Assembly (NCBI RefSeq): GCF_034140825.1
Contig: NC_089044.1
Span: forward strand, 22,932,001 to 22,996,000
Direction of reading: 5' to 3'
Length of the DNA stretch: 64,000 bases
From: Oryza sativa Japonica Group
Lineage: Eukaryota > Streptophyta > Magnoliopsida > Poales > Poaceae
In this document: positions 15,015 through 27,700 of the stretch, one piece after another
How the letters are laid out: each line of letters starts with the position of its first letter
How positions within the stretch are numbered: position 1 is the first letter of the stretch
Notes under the pieces: generated by a model
The model's database searches: none
The model's input: the letters and a program-made list of their open reading frames with translations, nothing else
What the model was told of the DNA's origin: nothing
Position numbers and translations under genes: made by a program

Positions 15015-16982
15015 ATGCCTCCTCTCCTCGCCTCCACCTCCTCCACGTCCCCTCTCCTCCTCGCCTCTCGCCTCCGCGGAGGCGGCGGCTGCGGCTGCGG
15101 CGGCGCCCCTCTCCTCCACCGGACGCGCCGCGGCTTCCTCGCGCCGAGCACCACCACCACCCAGACGACGAGGACGAGTTTCGCGGCGATGAGCTGGCTC
15201 GGGAAGCTGGGGCTGGGCGGGCTGGGGGGAAGCCCGCGGGCGTCGGCGGCGTCGGCGGCGCTGGCGCAGGGCCCCGATGAGGACCGCCCGGCGGCCGGGA
15301 ACGAGTTCGCGCAGTTCGGCGCCGGGTGCTTCTGGGGCGTGGAGCTCGCGTTCCAGCGCGTCCCCGGCGTGACTCGCACCGAGGTGGGATACAGCCAGGG
15401 GAACCTCCACGACCCGACCTACGAGGACGTCTGCACCGGCGCCACCTACCACAACGAGGTCGTCCGCGTCCACTACGACGTCTCCGCCTGCAAGTTCGAC
15501 GACCTCCTCGACGTCTTCTGGGCGCGCCACGATCCCACCACGCCCAACCGCCAGGTCAGCCAGCCACAGATTAACTCGATTCACAAACCTAATCGCATGA
15601 TTTCGTTTACCGTACCTTGCTCTATGCTTAATTTCGGGTTCTTTGATTGAGTGGGTGGCAGGGAGGTTCAGAATTGGGGATTTCATTTACGATAATTTCG
15701 TGAGGGTTTAGTGGAATTGAAGAATTAGGCTACTGATATTACTAGTTCAGTTAGTAGGAGTCACTAGACAGATATTCTACTGCAAATTTTTACAGAGAAG
15801 AAGAATTCCTCGCGAGTAAGGTAAATCACTCTATATACGAAAGAAACGTGGGTGCTGTCGTGCACAGTAAGAGCTCAAACCTGTGACAAGTGCGGCATAG
15901 AATTGACTATCAGTACTGCGGTTTCTTAATTAGCTTGCAGGTCACGGCTGACCGGAATTATTGATGAGTTCCTCACCAACCAAAGGAGCTTACTTTGGCC
16001 TTATGTTCTTTACGCAGTTTTGGTTTACAGCAAGTACCACAATCCCATAATCCTGAGCACTGGCAGAGAATAGACTGTCATAGCGTCATGGTTGTGTTAG
16101 GCTGTGGGCACTCAGCGTTGATTGTCCTGTTCATGGGACCATTGGGCCCAATGAATCAGGTTCTGTTATATTGGATCAAGAATTTGCAGCATCCCAGCTG
16201 CAGTTTGCACTTTCATCATCAAAGGGCCGAATACCAAGTGGCTACCTGCATATTAATCTTGAGCAGTCAATGTTATAGTGTGGGTACTGTTAGCAAGTAT
16301 ATACCATCATATTGGTGTTATCGGTTGGTTTGACAAGCATCTAATTTTGTAGTGGTGCTGAGTCTAGCATGTCTTGCAGTGTTTGTAATGCATAACCTTG
16401 CACTTGGGCAGCGCTATGTAATTTTGCAAGATCGATTGCCTATAGTATGTATCATTTTGTGTTCACTAATTTATGTATAACTTGCATCTTGATTCTTTAG
16501 ATTGGTGGACAATTGACTGCTACCAAGGAGTGCCACCAAAAATAACAAACTAACTGAAAAAAAATAACTTAGCCTGTTATTTTGTTCTGTTTTCTGAACA
16601 AACCAATGCTGATTTGCATTAGATAAACTTGTTCCTAGACAATTAGATTCTATTTCTTTCAAGCATCCGTTTGACTGTTTGACATAACTGAAGTTTCTGA
16701 TCACATATACTCTGAACTCTTTGTATGCAGGGTAATGATGTTGGGACCCAATACAGGTCAGGTATCTACTACTACACCCCTGAGCAGGAGAAGGCGGCAA
16801 GAGAATCTCTGGAGAAGCAGCAGAAGCTTCTGAATCGGACGATTGTCACTGAAATTCTTCCTGCAAAGAGGTTCTACAGGGCAGAGGAGTACCACCAGCA
16901 ATACCTTGCGAAAGGCGGTCGCTTCGGGTTCAGGCAGTCTGCGGAGAAGGGTTGCAACGACCCCATCCGTTGCTACGGGTGA
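15015..16982 (+). CDS. MSRA4: Peptide methionine sulfoxide reductase A, plastid-type (2 exons, 263 aa)
   Basis: The exons are 15015-15554 and 16731-16982, joined CAG|GTCAGC...GCAG|GGTAAT in phase 0. The enzyme reduces the S-epimer of methionine sulfoxide in oxidised proteins, using thioredoxin-type reductants. The catalytic motif GCFWG (Cys105) is present, followed by [24 protein letters not shown]-type family sequence, [16 protein letters not shown] across the intron, and the C-terminal [10 protein letters not shown] with resolving cysteine. Roughly the first 70 residues are rich in Ser, Arg and Gly and lack acidic residues, as in a chloroplast transit peptide. The ATG at 15015 was chosen because upstream in-frame Mets precede a stretch unlike a transit peptide. 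The length equals my memory of rice MSRA4. The single 1.2-kb intron contains no recognisable gene. Confidence 0.95.
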
Positions 16983-18348
16983 AGGGCAAGTTTGAACCAG
17001 AACGCCACACAAGAACAGTGCTTGAATAAGGATAAATAATAGCCAGACAAAAATTATGCAGCATAATACTATTTTGTTACCTTTGTTTGTATCAATCCAT
17101 CGATTGTAAGAGATGAGCTGAACCTGGACCATGATACTTGCCGCTGATTATGTACAAACCACCTTAGAAAACTTGATATAGTATTATCCTTTTCGATGCG
17201 GGAAGAAAACCACTTTTTCTGATTGAATTCATTCAAATGGCAATAGCCAGTAGCACTTCAGGAAATGCAGTGTGCTCTCCAATTCAAGATGAAAGTCACT
17301 CGCTGAGAACTCAGACACTACAGTGAGGTCATTGACGAAAAATGTTGAAATTCACCTGTAAAAAGGTAAGTTTTCTAATCTTCTCATCCAAAAAAAAAAA
17401 AGGTGAGTTTTCTCTAGCGATTTTTTTTGCAATTGTGTTCGGAGTTACATGATTGCAGTGTGGTAGTGGACTGTAGTAGCATTTTGAGTTGTGATACGTT
17501 CTACTGTTATGGTTGCTGATAACTGTTATTTTTACCATCATCTTTTTACAAATACTCCATCCATCCTCATCCATCCTAAAATATACAGGACATTGGTACC
17601 ATGTGATAGTACGAATCTATCTATACCAGGTAAGATATAAGTATGAATTAACTGTTATATTTTATTGAGTGGTCTCATCTATAACTGTTGCTATATTTTA
17701 AAACATATATTTTGTTGTTATATTTTATCGAGTGGCCTCATCTATAACTCTTGCTATATATTTTAAAACAGAGCAACTAATTTCGTGAGACCATAAATCA
17801 TGATTTAGCACTTCACTACATAAGCAAGAGCATGCCAGGCAATGTTTGGTTGGTGCCTATGCTCACACAATGAAGGTTAGGCAAGGCTTAGCTAACAATT
17901 TATTGGCAATAACCAATATCGACCTAGTTACACTAATTTACGTATAACCTGTATCTTGATCCACTAGATTGGTTGATGCCCCACGTTACTGACCTCTTAG
18001 ACAGGTTTGCTTAGACAGGTTTGGTTTCCTAACGAAGAGTTGCACCAAAGAGAACAAACTAACTGAAAACGAACTTGTTATGTTCAACACAACTTGTTGC
18101 CAGCACTCAAATGATAAGGCTTCAAACACCATGCAATGCAACTCCACATCAAAGGATTAAAGCAATACCATATATCAAGAGCAACTGGTAAATGCATGCA
18201 TAACATGCAACATAATGAAGAAAAACTTCAGTTCGCACAGACAAAGGTTCTTGAGATGCTGATCTCAATTCTCAACTATAAAATAGCAGCTAAATAGCAC
18301 GGTAGATCTTCAGATGCCAACTCTCCAGGTTCATAGTGACAAGGCATT
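16983..18348. other. Convergent 3' spacer, MSRA4 / NDPK
   Basis: The two 3' ends face each other across 1.4 kb. The stretch 17560-17770 has direct repeats built on TATATTTTATYGAGTGG and CTCATCTATAACT, and starts with an ACTCCATCCATCC motif reminiscent of a worn Stowaway end. I could not define terminal repeats and do not call an element. I see no gene. Confidence 0.5.
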
Positions 18349-20482
18349 TTAGACCTCATAGATCCATGGGTGCTGGTTGCTCCTCCACTCGGCGATGCCC
18401 TCAGGGAACCACAGAGCAATCTCCTTCCTGGCGTTCTCGACCGAGTCGCTTCCGTGGATGACATTCCTGCAAGGTATGAGGTCATCTTTAGAACTTGGAT
18501 TCTGGATACATATTTAGGTCTATGAACAGATGAGAACTCAAAGGGATAACATGAGTACTAGTAGAAAGGTAAATTTGAAGGACTCTAGAGCACCATTTGG
18601 TGTTCTGTCGACCATACTTGTCCTTACATACTCCCTCCATTCCAAATTGATCTACGTATAGTTTTTCTGAGGTTATTCCTAAATGATCTACATATTTGTG
18701 TTCACTTATTAAGTCTATTCGTTATTTGTGCATTGGAGTAAATGAACATTGATGCATGTATCCATGCACACAAGTATTTATAACCCACATGCAATATCTT
18801 AATTTGCTATTGACTAGGAAATATTGGGGATGGTGCATACATCGAGTTTGTTGCTAGAGTAAATATAGTATGAGAGAGTTATTAGTTTTTCTTGGTCTTG
18901 GTGTACCTATGAAATATGTAGATCAATGTGGAATAGAGGGAGTACAAGGCAATCATTGTGATAGTAAGATGCCAGTCCTAATGATTGTTTTTTGTTTTTG
19001 CTGGTCGAAATGATGAAGTGTTATTGGGCCATTGAAACATTCACATGGTAAAATGCACTCTTATTCATTAAGAAAGTATATATTTTTTCTGTGGACCACG
19101 AATTAGACTTGGAAAATTTGGATGCAAGGTTAATCATGGTAAACCATGTAGCACATGGTGCTGTCCCACAGTGGACCCATAAAGTGATATATAAACCAAA
19201 ATTCAATCAATAAGATACTAGTAGTAGAATGAATCAGCACGGTTGCAATTATTTGGTATGATTGGACAGTGTATCACTTGGTACTTCAAAGTGCATAAAA
19301 CATTGCATATGGCCCTGTCAGATGCTCTCACCATGCTTAAGCTAGACAGAACTATTCAACAGGGAGTCAGTCAACTAAGCTCCCAGGACAGACCAATGCT
19401 ATATATTGCACAATAAAATAAACAACACACCAAAATGTACTTTAGAAACATAAGTAATTTTGAACTACACAAGCCTTCATGTGCTACATAAGTTTAGGTG
19501 TTTCTCCAAAAGCATTTAATACCATGCCTCTTGGGAGGAAAAAAATCATTTTAGCATCTGTTTCTGAAAATAAAGCATCTTAGAATAACTGTGATGGGCA
19601 TCTCTAATTATACTCCAGTGGAATTTGCATTTGAATCTGGCGCACAGCAACATATGAGCAAATCAAAATTAAGAGTGAGCAAGCAGTGGAGGATGCAACT
19701 GAATTAAAATTTATCACCCACTGATGAATGTAAACCACAGAGTGAATGAACGAAACCTGACCTGCCAATGTCGACAGCGAAGTCGCCACGGATGGTGCCC
19801 GGCTCAGCGGCCAGGGGGTTGGTGGCCCCGACGAGCTTGCGGCCGGTGGAGACGACCTGCTTGCCCTCCCAGACCATGGCGACGACGGGGCCGGAGACGA
19901 TGTACTCCACGAGCCCTCCGAAGAAGGGCTTGGAGGACAGATCGGCGTAGTGCTTCTCGGCGAACGACTTCTCCACGTTGATGAGCTTCATGGCTGCATG
20001 TTCAGATAGCATATCAGCAAAAAGAAAAAAAATCATCGCTCCCCACAGAGCAATCGATGCATAAATCATCAAACAAGCCACTAATTAGACCCACGGAGTG
20101 AGGAAAGATCGAAGAAATTAAGCTACTCAACAACAAAACATGCTTAGTTTCAGAGGGAGAGAGAGAAATCCTTTTAACACATAAATAGCATGGCACATCG
20201 TGTTGTGTAGCACAAAGATTCAATCTAATCTTCTCACGGTGCAGCGCAAGCACAAATCAGGATCATTGGCAAGGTGGGCATGGTTACCTTTGAGGTAGAA
20301 TCCCTTCTTCTCGAAGCGGCCGATGACCTCGCCAATCTGAGCAAAACAAGCAAAAGACAAACACATTGAAGCTAAGCACTAGCCAACACCAAATCGATGC
20401 GAGGGGAAGTGAAAGGTAAGCTTACGAGGCCCCTCTGGACGCCGTCGGGCTTGATCATGATGAAGGTCTGCTCCAACGCCAT
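18349..20482 (-). CDS. NDPK1: Nucleoside diphosphate kinase (4 exons, 151 aa)
   Basis: The minus-strand exons are 20426-20482, 20288-20336, 19762-19993 and 18349-18466, in frame from [14 protein letters not shown] to IYEV-stop. The enzyme transfers a phosphate from NTP to NDP through a phosphohistidine, balancing nucleotide pools. The family signature NVIHGSD gives active-site His117, encoded at the start of the last exon. [16 protein letters not shown] and [17 protein letters not shown] match type-1 cytosolic plant NDPKs. There is no transit peptide, so a cytosolic location is inferred. A TATA-like TATATA lies about 110 bp upstream of the ATG. The 1.3-kb third intron carries a Stowaway-like MITE. 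Which rice paralogue this is rests on memory of the locus order. Confidence 0.94.
18629..18944. mobile_element. Stowaway-like MITE in intron 3 of the NDPK gene
   Basis: The ends CTCCCTCCATTCC and GGAATAGAGGGAG are inverted repeats bounded by TA dinucleotides (18629-18630, 18943-18944). Sub-terminal inverted blocks TTGATCTAC...AAATGATCTACATA and ATATGTAGATCAA support a Tc1/mariner-derived Stowaway-like element of about 315 bp. The insertion is in a non-coding part of the intron, 160 bp from the last exon. Confidence 0.8.
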
Positions 20483-22000
20483 TGCTACCGAAAAAAGACA
20501 AGCTCCTCGAGATTTCGGGGTCTGGTTTTGGAGGTGGTCGGCGCCGTAGGTTGAGGGAGAAGGGAAACCCTAGCCGTGGGTGCCCCTCCCATATATAGGC
20601 CTCCTGCACTGTCCGGCCCAACCACGTGAGACACCGCATCGATCTCCACCCAACCCTAGCTAGACTCGCAAACTTGGGCCCAAATTAGATCTCGTGGGCC
20701 TCCAAAACGGCATTCATGGCCTGAGCCATTTCACCCCTGTCTCCATTTCACTCGACATTATAGAGAGTAGTAGTAGGAACTATACTAATCACTTCATTCA
20801 CTCATCTCAAAGAAAAATTAACAAATTCTTCCCGGTGTACATTGTTTGATTTTTTTTCTCTTCCGGATAATGAGGTGTATATGCTGACAGTTCAACTTGC
20901 ATTACTTTCGGTAAATTTCTGCGTTCCGAACTAGTAGTGAATTTGGAACGAGGGAGTTTCGTAGGATTTTCACAAGAAATAGTTCATTGACACCAAAGGA
21001 GGCTTTAGGTTCGGATCTTTTCAGCTTATTAGTCGGATTATTGAAACGGATGGTTTACTTCATACTTGAAAAAATAAGTTTTTTTTTACTTGGACAATTT
21101 GTTTAAGTTAGTTCTTAAATTTATTTCTCAAAAATATATATATATATATATATATATTGTTCTTATAATAAAGTTCATAATCTGCAACAACAATATCCAC
21201 TGTAAAATAAATTTAAAAAAAAAGGCAATAGTGTTTGTGTCAATGGGAATAGTTTTGCTGGCATTAGCTGACTTTACTTGCAAGTGTACCGGCACAAAGA
21301 GAAAGAGAGGTAGGCACATCAGCACATGGCAAATTTTGCCAATTAGCAAATGCATCGGTGAAGCGAAGGCGACGGCGTGTGGAGGCTGGAGCTGGAGGAG
21401 GTGCGACCTTGCAAGTGCGACTTCCAGGAAGCATTGGCGTTGCCGTTGCGTTGGTTGTTAGCAGTTAGGTGCGCTCGTCTCTCACGGTCGCATGGTACGA
21501 TTGGCAAATGGCAACTACACTTCCACATTCTTCTCGAAGAAATGGAGAGAAAAAAGGGTATAAAACCAACAAACTTCTTGGAGGTAGTACGGCATTGCAG
21601 GACCATGAATAATTTCTGAACTTGAATGAATGCAGCAACGACTTGATTCTTCAGTAATTTCAGAGATCATCAGATTCAGTGGCCAAAACACAGAGTATTC
21701 TCTAGTCATTTCTTGCAAATGTATTAGGTATTTGATCAAGAACTCAATATTGGTCAATCCTCTATTGCTACAGAAGAATGAATGCCTTACCAAGAAACCT
21801 CTCAATTCCTTTTCTCAGATCGAGTTGAGTCTCTCTCACTATCTATACATTCTACGGATGATTTTTTTTCTCTCTCTTTTTTTTTTCAAAAAATTCTATG
21901 CCAAGATTGACTTTATCAAGAACAGCCAGGCAGATCTGGCCAATTACCTGTTGAATCGTATGATCAATTAGCTATAGCTCGTAGTAAGTAGAAGTGTTTG
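20483..22000. other. Intergenic region, NDPK promoter to PRA1 3' end
   Basis: It holds the NDPK promoter, then AT-rich DNA with an (AT)n microsatellite near 21137-21160. The moderately GC-rich stretch 21230-21530 contains short open frames but no recognisable domain, and I do not call a gene. Confidence 0.5.
20590..20597 (-). promoter_or_regulatory. TATA box of the NDPK gene
   Basis: CTATATATGG on the minus strand lies about 110 bp upstream of the NDPK start codon. It is the only TATA-like sequence near the expected promoter position and implies a leader of roughly 80 nt. Confidence 0.55.
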
Positions 22001-22735
22001 TCACTTCGGCGATCTTGGCGCCGCCGCCATGGACCGCCGCGTCGGCCCTGCCTCGACGTCGCCGTCCTCCTTCTTCTCCACCACGGCCGCCGTCTCCTCC
22101 TCGCCGTTCTCCGCCGCCGGGGACGGCAGCGAGGGCCCCTCCAGGTCGTCGCGGACGCGGAAGGAGGCGTGGAGCACGATGACCGGGACGCCGACGGCGA
22201 GCGCGGCGAGGAGGTTGGCGATGGCGCCGGCGGCGGCGAGGTCGGCGAGGACGAGCGCGACGAAGACGAGGGCGACGAGGCGGCGGTCGAGGAGGCGGCG
22301 GAGCAGCGCCGAGTTGGGGAACACCCGGAGGAGCCCCCCGTAGAGGAGGAGGCCCTTGGAGGCCGCCATGAGGAAGAGCATGGACGCCCTGTGCCGCGGC
22401 GCGAGCGACGCCAGGAGGAGCGCCCACTGCAGCGCGGCGTAGTGGAACCGGAACGTGCGGAGGTTGCGCACGGCGCGCACCGCCGCGGCCTCCGCGTCGG
22501 CCGCGGCGCCGAACGCCGACGGCCGCGGCGCGAACCGCGCCAGCGCCCGCCGCGCCCCCCTCGCCGCCGCGCACGCCCTGTCCGCCGCCGCGCACGCCGC
22601 CCGCCGGATCGCGCCCGCGCCCGCGCCGGCCGCGCCCATATCGCCGAGATTCGCGCTGCCGCCGCTCGGATCCCCCGCGGCGTCGGCGTCCTTGCACGGC
22701 TCGCTTTCTTTATTTGGAGGCGGAGTCTGAGACAC
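22001..22735 (-). CDS. PRA1 (prenylated Rab acceptor) family membrane protein, intronless (244 aa)
   Basis: A single open frame starts MSQTPPPNKESE. PRA1 proteins are small integral membrane proteins of the ER, Golgi and endosomes that bind prenylated Rab GTPases and act in vesicle traffic. The core begins at about residue 90 with VRNLRTFRFHYAALQW. Four hydrophobic segments in two hairpins follow, at about 97-112, 117-135, 152-168 and 170-189, ending VGVPVIVLHASFRVRDDL as in the family. The tail is acidic and lysine-rich. The N-terminal 90 residues are alanine/arginine-rich and poorly conserved. Absence of introns is common in plant PRA1 genes. The subclass letter was not assigned. GC content of the CDS is extreme (about 75-80 percent by eye), so other frames are also open. 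Confidence 0.88.
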   Translation of the reverse strand: MSQTPPPNKESEPCKDADAAGDPSGGSANLGDMGAAGAGAGAIRRAACAAADRACAAARGARRALARFAPRPSAFGAAADAEAAAVRAVRNLRTFRFHYAALQWALLLASLAPRHRASMLFLMAASKGLLLYGGLLRVFPNSALLRRLLDRRLVALVFVALVLADLAAAGAIANLLAALAVGVPVIVLHASFRVRDDLEGPSLPSPAAENGEEETAAVVEKKEDGDVEAGPTRRSMAAAPRSPK

Positions 22736-23100
22736 GGGAGGAGAGGCGAGGTCAAGACGCGGTTTTTAACGGGTCGCGCACTTCCGGGAGACGACCGGCG
22801 CGTCGCCTGCGCTGCGAATACGAAAAGAATTCCGGCTGCATATCGCCAAATTTTAAATTTTTAAGCTGATTTTGAGGGGTTTTTTTTATCAAAATTTATT
22901 TTTCAGTCAATAATTTTAAGTCACAAAAGTTTTATTCATAAATTACTTCTCGTTTGCAAATATGCGGGCCGTTCGGCCCCATCTTTTCCTCATCAGCTGC
23001 TGCTAAAATTTAATTTTAAAGTTAATTATTTTGTGAGGAATTTTAAAGTTTTTTTCATTGAAGTTATTCTTTTAAATTAGTATTCAAGTCACTAATAACG

Positions 23101-23342
23101 TACTCCCTGCGTTTCTAAATATTTGACGCTGTTGACTTTTTAAAAATATGTTTAACCATTCGTCTTATTAAAAAAAATTTAAGTAATCATTAGTTCTTTT
23201 CCTATCATTTGATTCATTGTTAAATATACTTTTATGTATACATATAGTTTTACATATTTCACAAAAGTTTTTGAATAAAACGAACGGTCAAACATCTGCT
23301 AAAAAGTCAATGGCGTTAAATATTTAGAAACGGAGGGATTAT
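23101..23342. mobile_element. Stowaway-like MITE upstream of the PRA1 gene
   Basis: The ends CTCCCTGCGTTTCTAAATATTTGACG and its inverse near GCGTTAAATATTTAGAAACGGAGGG are bounded by TA. The internal blocks TTAACCATTCGTC and GAACGGTCAAAC are characteristic of a very common rice Stowaway-like family. The length is about 240 bp, starting 366 bp upstream of the PRA1 start codon. Confidence 0.85.
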
Positions 23343-25208
23343 ATGTATAAAAGATTTATCCATATTTTTTATTACGTTATACATTATACGGCGTATTATC
23401 GGTATTTGACCAAACTATGGAGCCTTCGTCGCCGTATTTGCAGAAAAAAAAAAAAAAAAAACGGGGCCGTTTCCACTAGTTTTTCCGTGGAATTTTTTGT
23501 TGCGATCGCCACCGACCTCATGGTGCCATGGACCATGGTGGTGTGGTTGGTTCTTCCCAAATGTTCGGCCGAGTCCACCAAGACACCAACATCCTCTTCT
23601 GGCGCATGCTAGCCCAGCTGTTTGTTTCAATTTTTTATTTACACACCTTAAAAAAATCTTACTAAAGTCTTAATCGTTTGATTTAACTTACAGACAATAA
23701 TGATTTACTCGCAGCATGCCATATGAGCGTGTATAATAAGAATTTCATAAGAAAAACTTTACATATAGCCTTTCTTTATTTTGTTTCCCTTGATGATCTT
23801 TTTTAAAAGAAAGAAATATTTTTGTCATATTATTATGTTGGTGTTGGAGCCTAAAAAAATATAGATTTGACAAAGTAGTAATGCATGTTAGTAGTAGCAA
23901 TCAGTGGTCGGGCTCTGATTAGGTAGTATTTTGTTTGCAGACTGGCTGACTGAGTTGGAATATTCAGAGTTTCACCGATTCAGTCTTCAGACAGTAACAA
24001 GCTTGATTACTGCAGAGATTGGGGAACAGTGTGCTAAAATCAGTGAACCCCCACTTGATTGGGTTCCTGCTTTCTTGCCCAGAAAATTGGAAGGGTGTAC
24101 TAATCAAAAGTGAGTTTTTTTTTAATGATTTTTGCTCCGGTGCCTTAACGGAGACATCACGGTTTTTCGCTGAACAACCGGGGAGGTGGATACATCACCA
24201 ACCTAATAACAAAGATGAGAGCATAAGGGAAAAAAGATGCTAGGTATTGTTCTTTGCTTGGTCGAAGAACACTATCAGAAGAGTCTGGACATCTAGGAAA
24301 ACGATTGCTTAACATTCACTCAATAAAACATTGTATTAAAAATAATATATTCACTCGAGAACAACAGACTGTGGGCTTGTTCTTTTCTTCAGGTTAGCCT
24401 GCGTGCGTGCGTGTGTGTGTTGTGTTGCCCAGGTTATTCAGAGTTCAGACAATGAGACACTTTTAGCCTGCGTGCGTGTTGTGTTGCCCAAGACGACCTT
24501 TTCTTTCTCATACCACAACATTCAGTCAAAAAACAGCATAGACCTAGGCTTCCTTTTTCCCCTTTTCTCTGAAGAACCTTATAAAAATCAGCCTGGCTTT
24601 ACAAAGTCGTTTCACTCCAACAAAGAAAACTTGCAGGATCATTAGACATATAGTTCCTGCTTACTAACTTCTACTCCTCTGCTAGTACAATACGAGCTTC
24701 TTTCAGCGAAAAGATTGCACGATTTGTTGGCGATAAACTCTACAAGCAGATCATGTATTCCAGAAGAAGGTACATACAAAATTCATCTAGAAAAATCGTA
24801 CATGGAGAAATCTACATGGATCAAGTTATACTGGGCCCTGCCTGAGCTTAGTAGGCTTCTCTTCGATAAGTGGGCCACTTTGGGCCTTTCCTGCTTCCCC
24901 TGGTATTGGACCTGAGAGGCCGTGTCGCTGTTCCTTTTTCTAGCTCGGGCTTCAATAGCACTAGGCCATGAGCCTAGTAGGGTTCCTAGTATAAAATGCT
25001 CACCTTTTCTCTCAACAATGGAAAATGGTAACCACAAACTAAAATTCAACTGAAAATACAACAAAGGAGCATATGAGTAGGCGACAGTTCCAAGTCGAAA
25101 ATTCAGGACAACAATAAAACGTGCCATGCAAAGACTCTGTGTTCTTCCCCACCTTTCCCAACTCACCTTCCCTCGTGTTCCGCACACACTTTTCAAACTA
25201 ATAAACGG

Positions 25209-25365
25209 TGTGTTCTTTACAAAAGGTTTCTATACGAAAGTTGCTTTAAAAGTTTATATTAATCCATTTTTCAAAAAAAAGAGACTTAATTAATCATAAG
25301 AACATACGTCGCTCCATTTTGCATGCGAGGAGGTGAGTTCCCAATCTCACTTCCCGAACACAGCC
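25209..25365 (-). mobile_element. Truncated MITE related to the element at 14356
   Basis: The right end CCCGAACACAGCC is followed by TTA and matches the GAACACAGCC terminus of the 14356-14592 element. The inner block CTATACGAAAGTTGC is shared in inverted orientation. A complete matching left terminus is not seen, so the left boundary is approximate. Confidence 0.6.
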
Positions 25366-25465
25366 TTATGTGAGCAGGCAAAAAAAAGTGGGATATACTC
25401 CATATCAGCGGTACTCCGTATTAAGGAGGAGGTGACTTTCGAAGCCAAGCTAGTTAGTGCGTTAA

Positions 25466-25806
25466 GGGTGTGTTTAGTTCGTGTAAAGAAAATTTATGGG
25501 TGTCACATCGGACGTTTGACCGGATGTTGGAAGGGGTTTTCGGACACGAATGAAAAACTAATTTCATAACTCGCCTGGAAACTACGAGATAAATTTATTA
25601 AGCCTAATTAATCTGTCATTATCACATGTGGGTTACTGTAGCACTTTATGGCTAATCACGGACTAATTAGGCTCAAAAGATTCATCTCGTGATTTCCATA
25701 CAAACTGTACAATTAGTTTTTTTATCTATATTTAATGCTCCATGCACGTGTCCAAAGATTCGATGTGACGTTTTTGGACAATTATTTTTTGAAACTAAAC
25801 AAGACC
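25466..25806 (+). mobile_element. Tourist-like MITE (GGNCTTGTTTAGTT termini)
   Basis: GGGTGTGTTTAGTTC at the left and GAAACTAAACAAGACC at the right are inverted repeats flanked by TAA (25463-25465, 25807-25809). The interior has the palindromic family core TTAAGCCTAATTAAT...ATTAGGCTCAAAAG around GTTACTGTAGCAC. Length is 341 bp. It belongs with the copies at 31229-31567 and 2350-3085. Confidence 0.85.
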
Positions 25807-27499
25807 TAACTTATGGGTCTTTCTATAGGCTAGCATCATGTGAGTGGGCTAGTTAGCCTGGGTTCAAGACTCACCTCCTCCTTAATACCATTGATATGGA
25901 AATTTTGGTAAATTTTGTTCTCAGTTTATTGTCTAGATATGGTAACCCCTCTTCAAACCGTAAGAGAGATGTGGAACTCGTGCTGCTGTCAATTTTTTTA
26001 AAAAAAAATAAAGAGAGAGGAGACGAGGTTGTAATCACGTAGGGTAGTAGTAGTAGATGTATCTGTTCATCTTGTTCTGAGATCAGACAGTTGGAACAAA
26101 TACAGCGCAGCTAGGGGCAGCACCACACCCAGCAAGCCAAGTAATACTGCTGCTACACTTGCCTCATGCTGCTTGGAAGGGACAGACAAACCGAAACAGA
26201 TCGACCACGCATGCTTTGCTAATTGCTGTGCTTTGGCGTTTTCGCTGTAAAGTCTCCTCCTCCTATATCCATTTCTCACTCCCTCACATTGTTAAACAAT
26301 CAATTAATTAATTTGACAGCTAATCTAACAACAGATGCATCACTCTAAGATGCTACTACTAATCTCCCTGTGGCATGGATAAGACACAGACACTTGTAAT
26401 TCATAACATGAGCATATGCATGCACACTGAATGAGTGTCATCACAGCATTAGATGGGATCAGGGTGTCATGTCATGCAGCTTCATGCTAGCTACTAGTAG
26501 CTATACTAACTTTCTCTCTATCTTTAACAAAAGGAGATAATTAAATCCTTCACTTAGACCGGATGATTAGCATCTGAGGGCGACGCAATGCAGCATATGT
26601 GCATGAATCATGATCATCATCATCAGGCTTTCTGCTGTGACAGGACCTGGAAAAAAATTATTCTAGTAGCTTTTGGTTTTGTGTTTAACTATATATATGG
26701 TGATAAATTAAGCCACCCTGATCACATGGATCAGAGTCTGGCTGGACCACGGGATCCCATAAAATCGGCTATTAAATCGCAAAAGGGGGCAAAAAACAAT
26801 AGCAATATTCTGGATGAACTGCCAAGGTGTCTCTCATGTGCATTCTTGTGGGTATATTCCTTCCCTCTTCTACTAGTTTTCGTCCAAACTGTTCCATCCA
26901 TCTGCATCTTTCTTCAGATCAGTTCACAATATACTTGTACTACCTCATTGGCACAGGCACATTCTTGTGGGAGAAATTTTGGATAGAGAAATGGAGATGA
27001 TGCTCCTGATGCTGGGAAAGAACATCACATGCTTGCATGCTCCTCGACGTGATGAGCAACATGTAAGTATATGTTAGTACTGCAGTAGTGCCCTTGCAGC
27101 ATCGATCACCAACCAATCTGTCGCCTGCATGGCAGAATCTGATTGTCTGTTCCTCACAAACATGTCATATTCTGATGCCTCCTAGCAATCTGAATTACTA
27201 CCATATTAAAATTTTCACCCCTCCTGATGGTGTTTTCACCTTCTGTTCTGACACATATGTTAAGATTTCAAGTTGTTCAGGGAAACACTTGTGATATGTA
27301 TATCCACCCATCCCACCAGGGTTCAAGTCCTGTTGCCCATGAATATTACAGACATACTAGTGGGCATTCAATAGAATTTAGTAAGATCAGGGATGTGTTG
27401 TGGATTCCCGTCTCTTTGAGCATGTGTTAGATGGCGCATCTGTCATTGTGTGAGTGTGGTGTTACGTGTGTAGTGTTGTGCATGCATTTACATCTGTCG

Positions 27500-27700
27500 T
27501 GTAATCGCAAAAAGATTTCAGGTTGTTCAGGTGTGTATGTGTTCAGTGTATCTCTGAATTGATCTGTGCTGTTGCTGCATATGCTGAAGCTGACACACAT
27601 ATGTTCAGTTTCAGAGTTCAGTCTGTTTCGAGTGTTCAATGTATCTCTGAACTGATCACTGTTGATGCTGAATATACTACGCTGAAGACGACACTGACAT
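27500..27700. repeat. Diverged direct duplication, about 110-bp period
   Basis: TGTTCAGTGTATCTCTGAAT near 27539 and TGTTCAATGTATCTCTGAAC near 27632 begin two similar segments. Both continue through TGATC and TGCTG to GCTGAAG and GACAC. It is non-coding intergenic DNA. Confidence 0.55.

Noticed and set aside
14763-15686. Long minus-strand open frame (307 codons) opposite MSRA4
   Set aside because: It is a shadow of the very GC-rich MSRA4 first exon. It is Arg/Ala/Gly-rich, has no domain, and the opposite frame encodes a clear enzyme with its catalytic motif.
21964-22864. Several long open frames on both strands over the PRA1 gene
   Set aside because: Extreme GC content leaves all frames open. 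Only the 244-codon minus-strand frame has the PRA1 core with four membrane segments.
24783-25196. Minus-strand open frame of 137 codons in the intergenic desert
   Set aside because: No recognisable domain or family, and no promoter or splice signals I could tie to it.
26588-26986. Plus-strand open frame of 132 codons with a hydrophobic stretch
   Set aside because: AT-rich, no family match, no conserved pattern; chance is the simpler reading.
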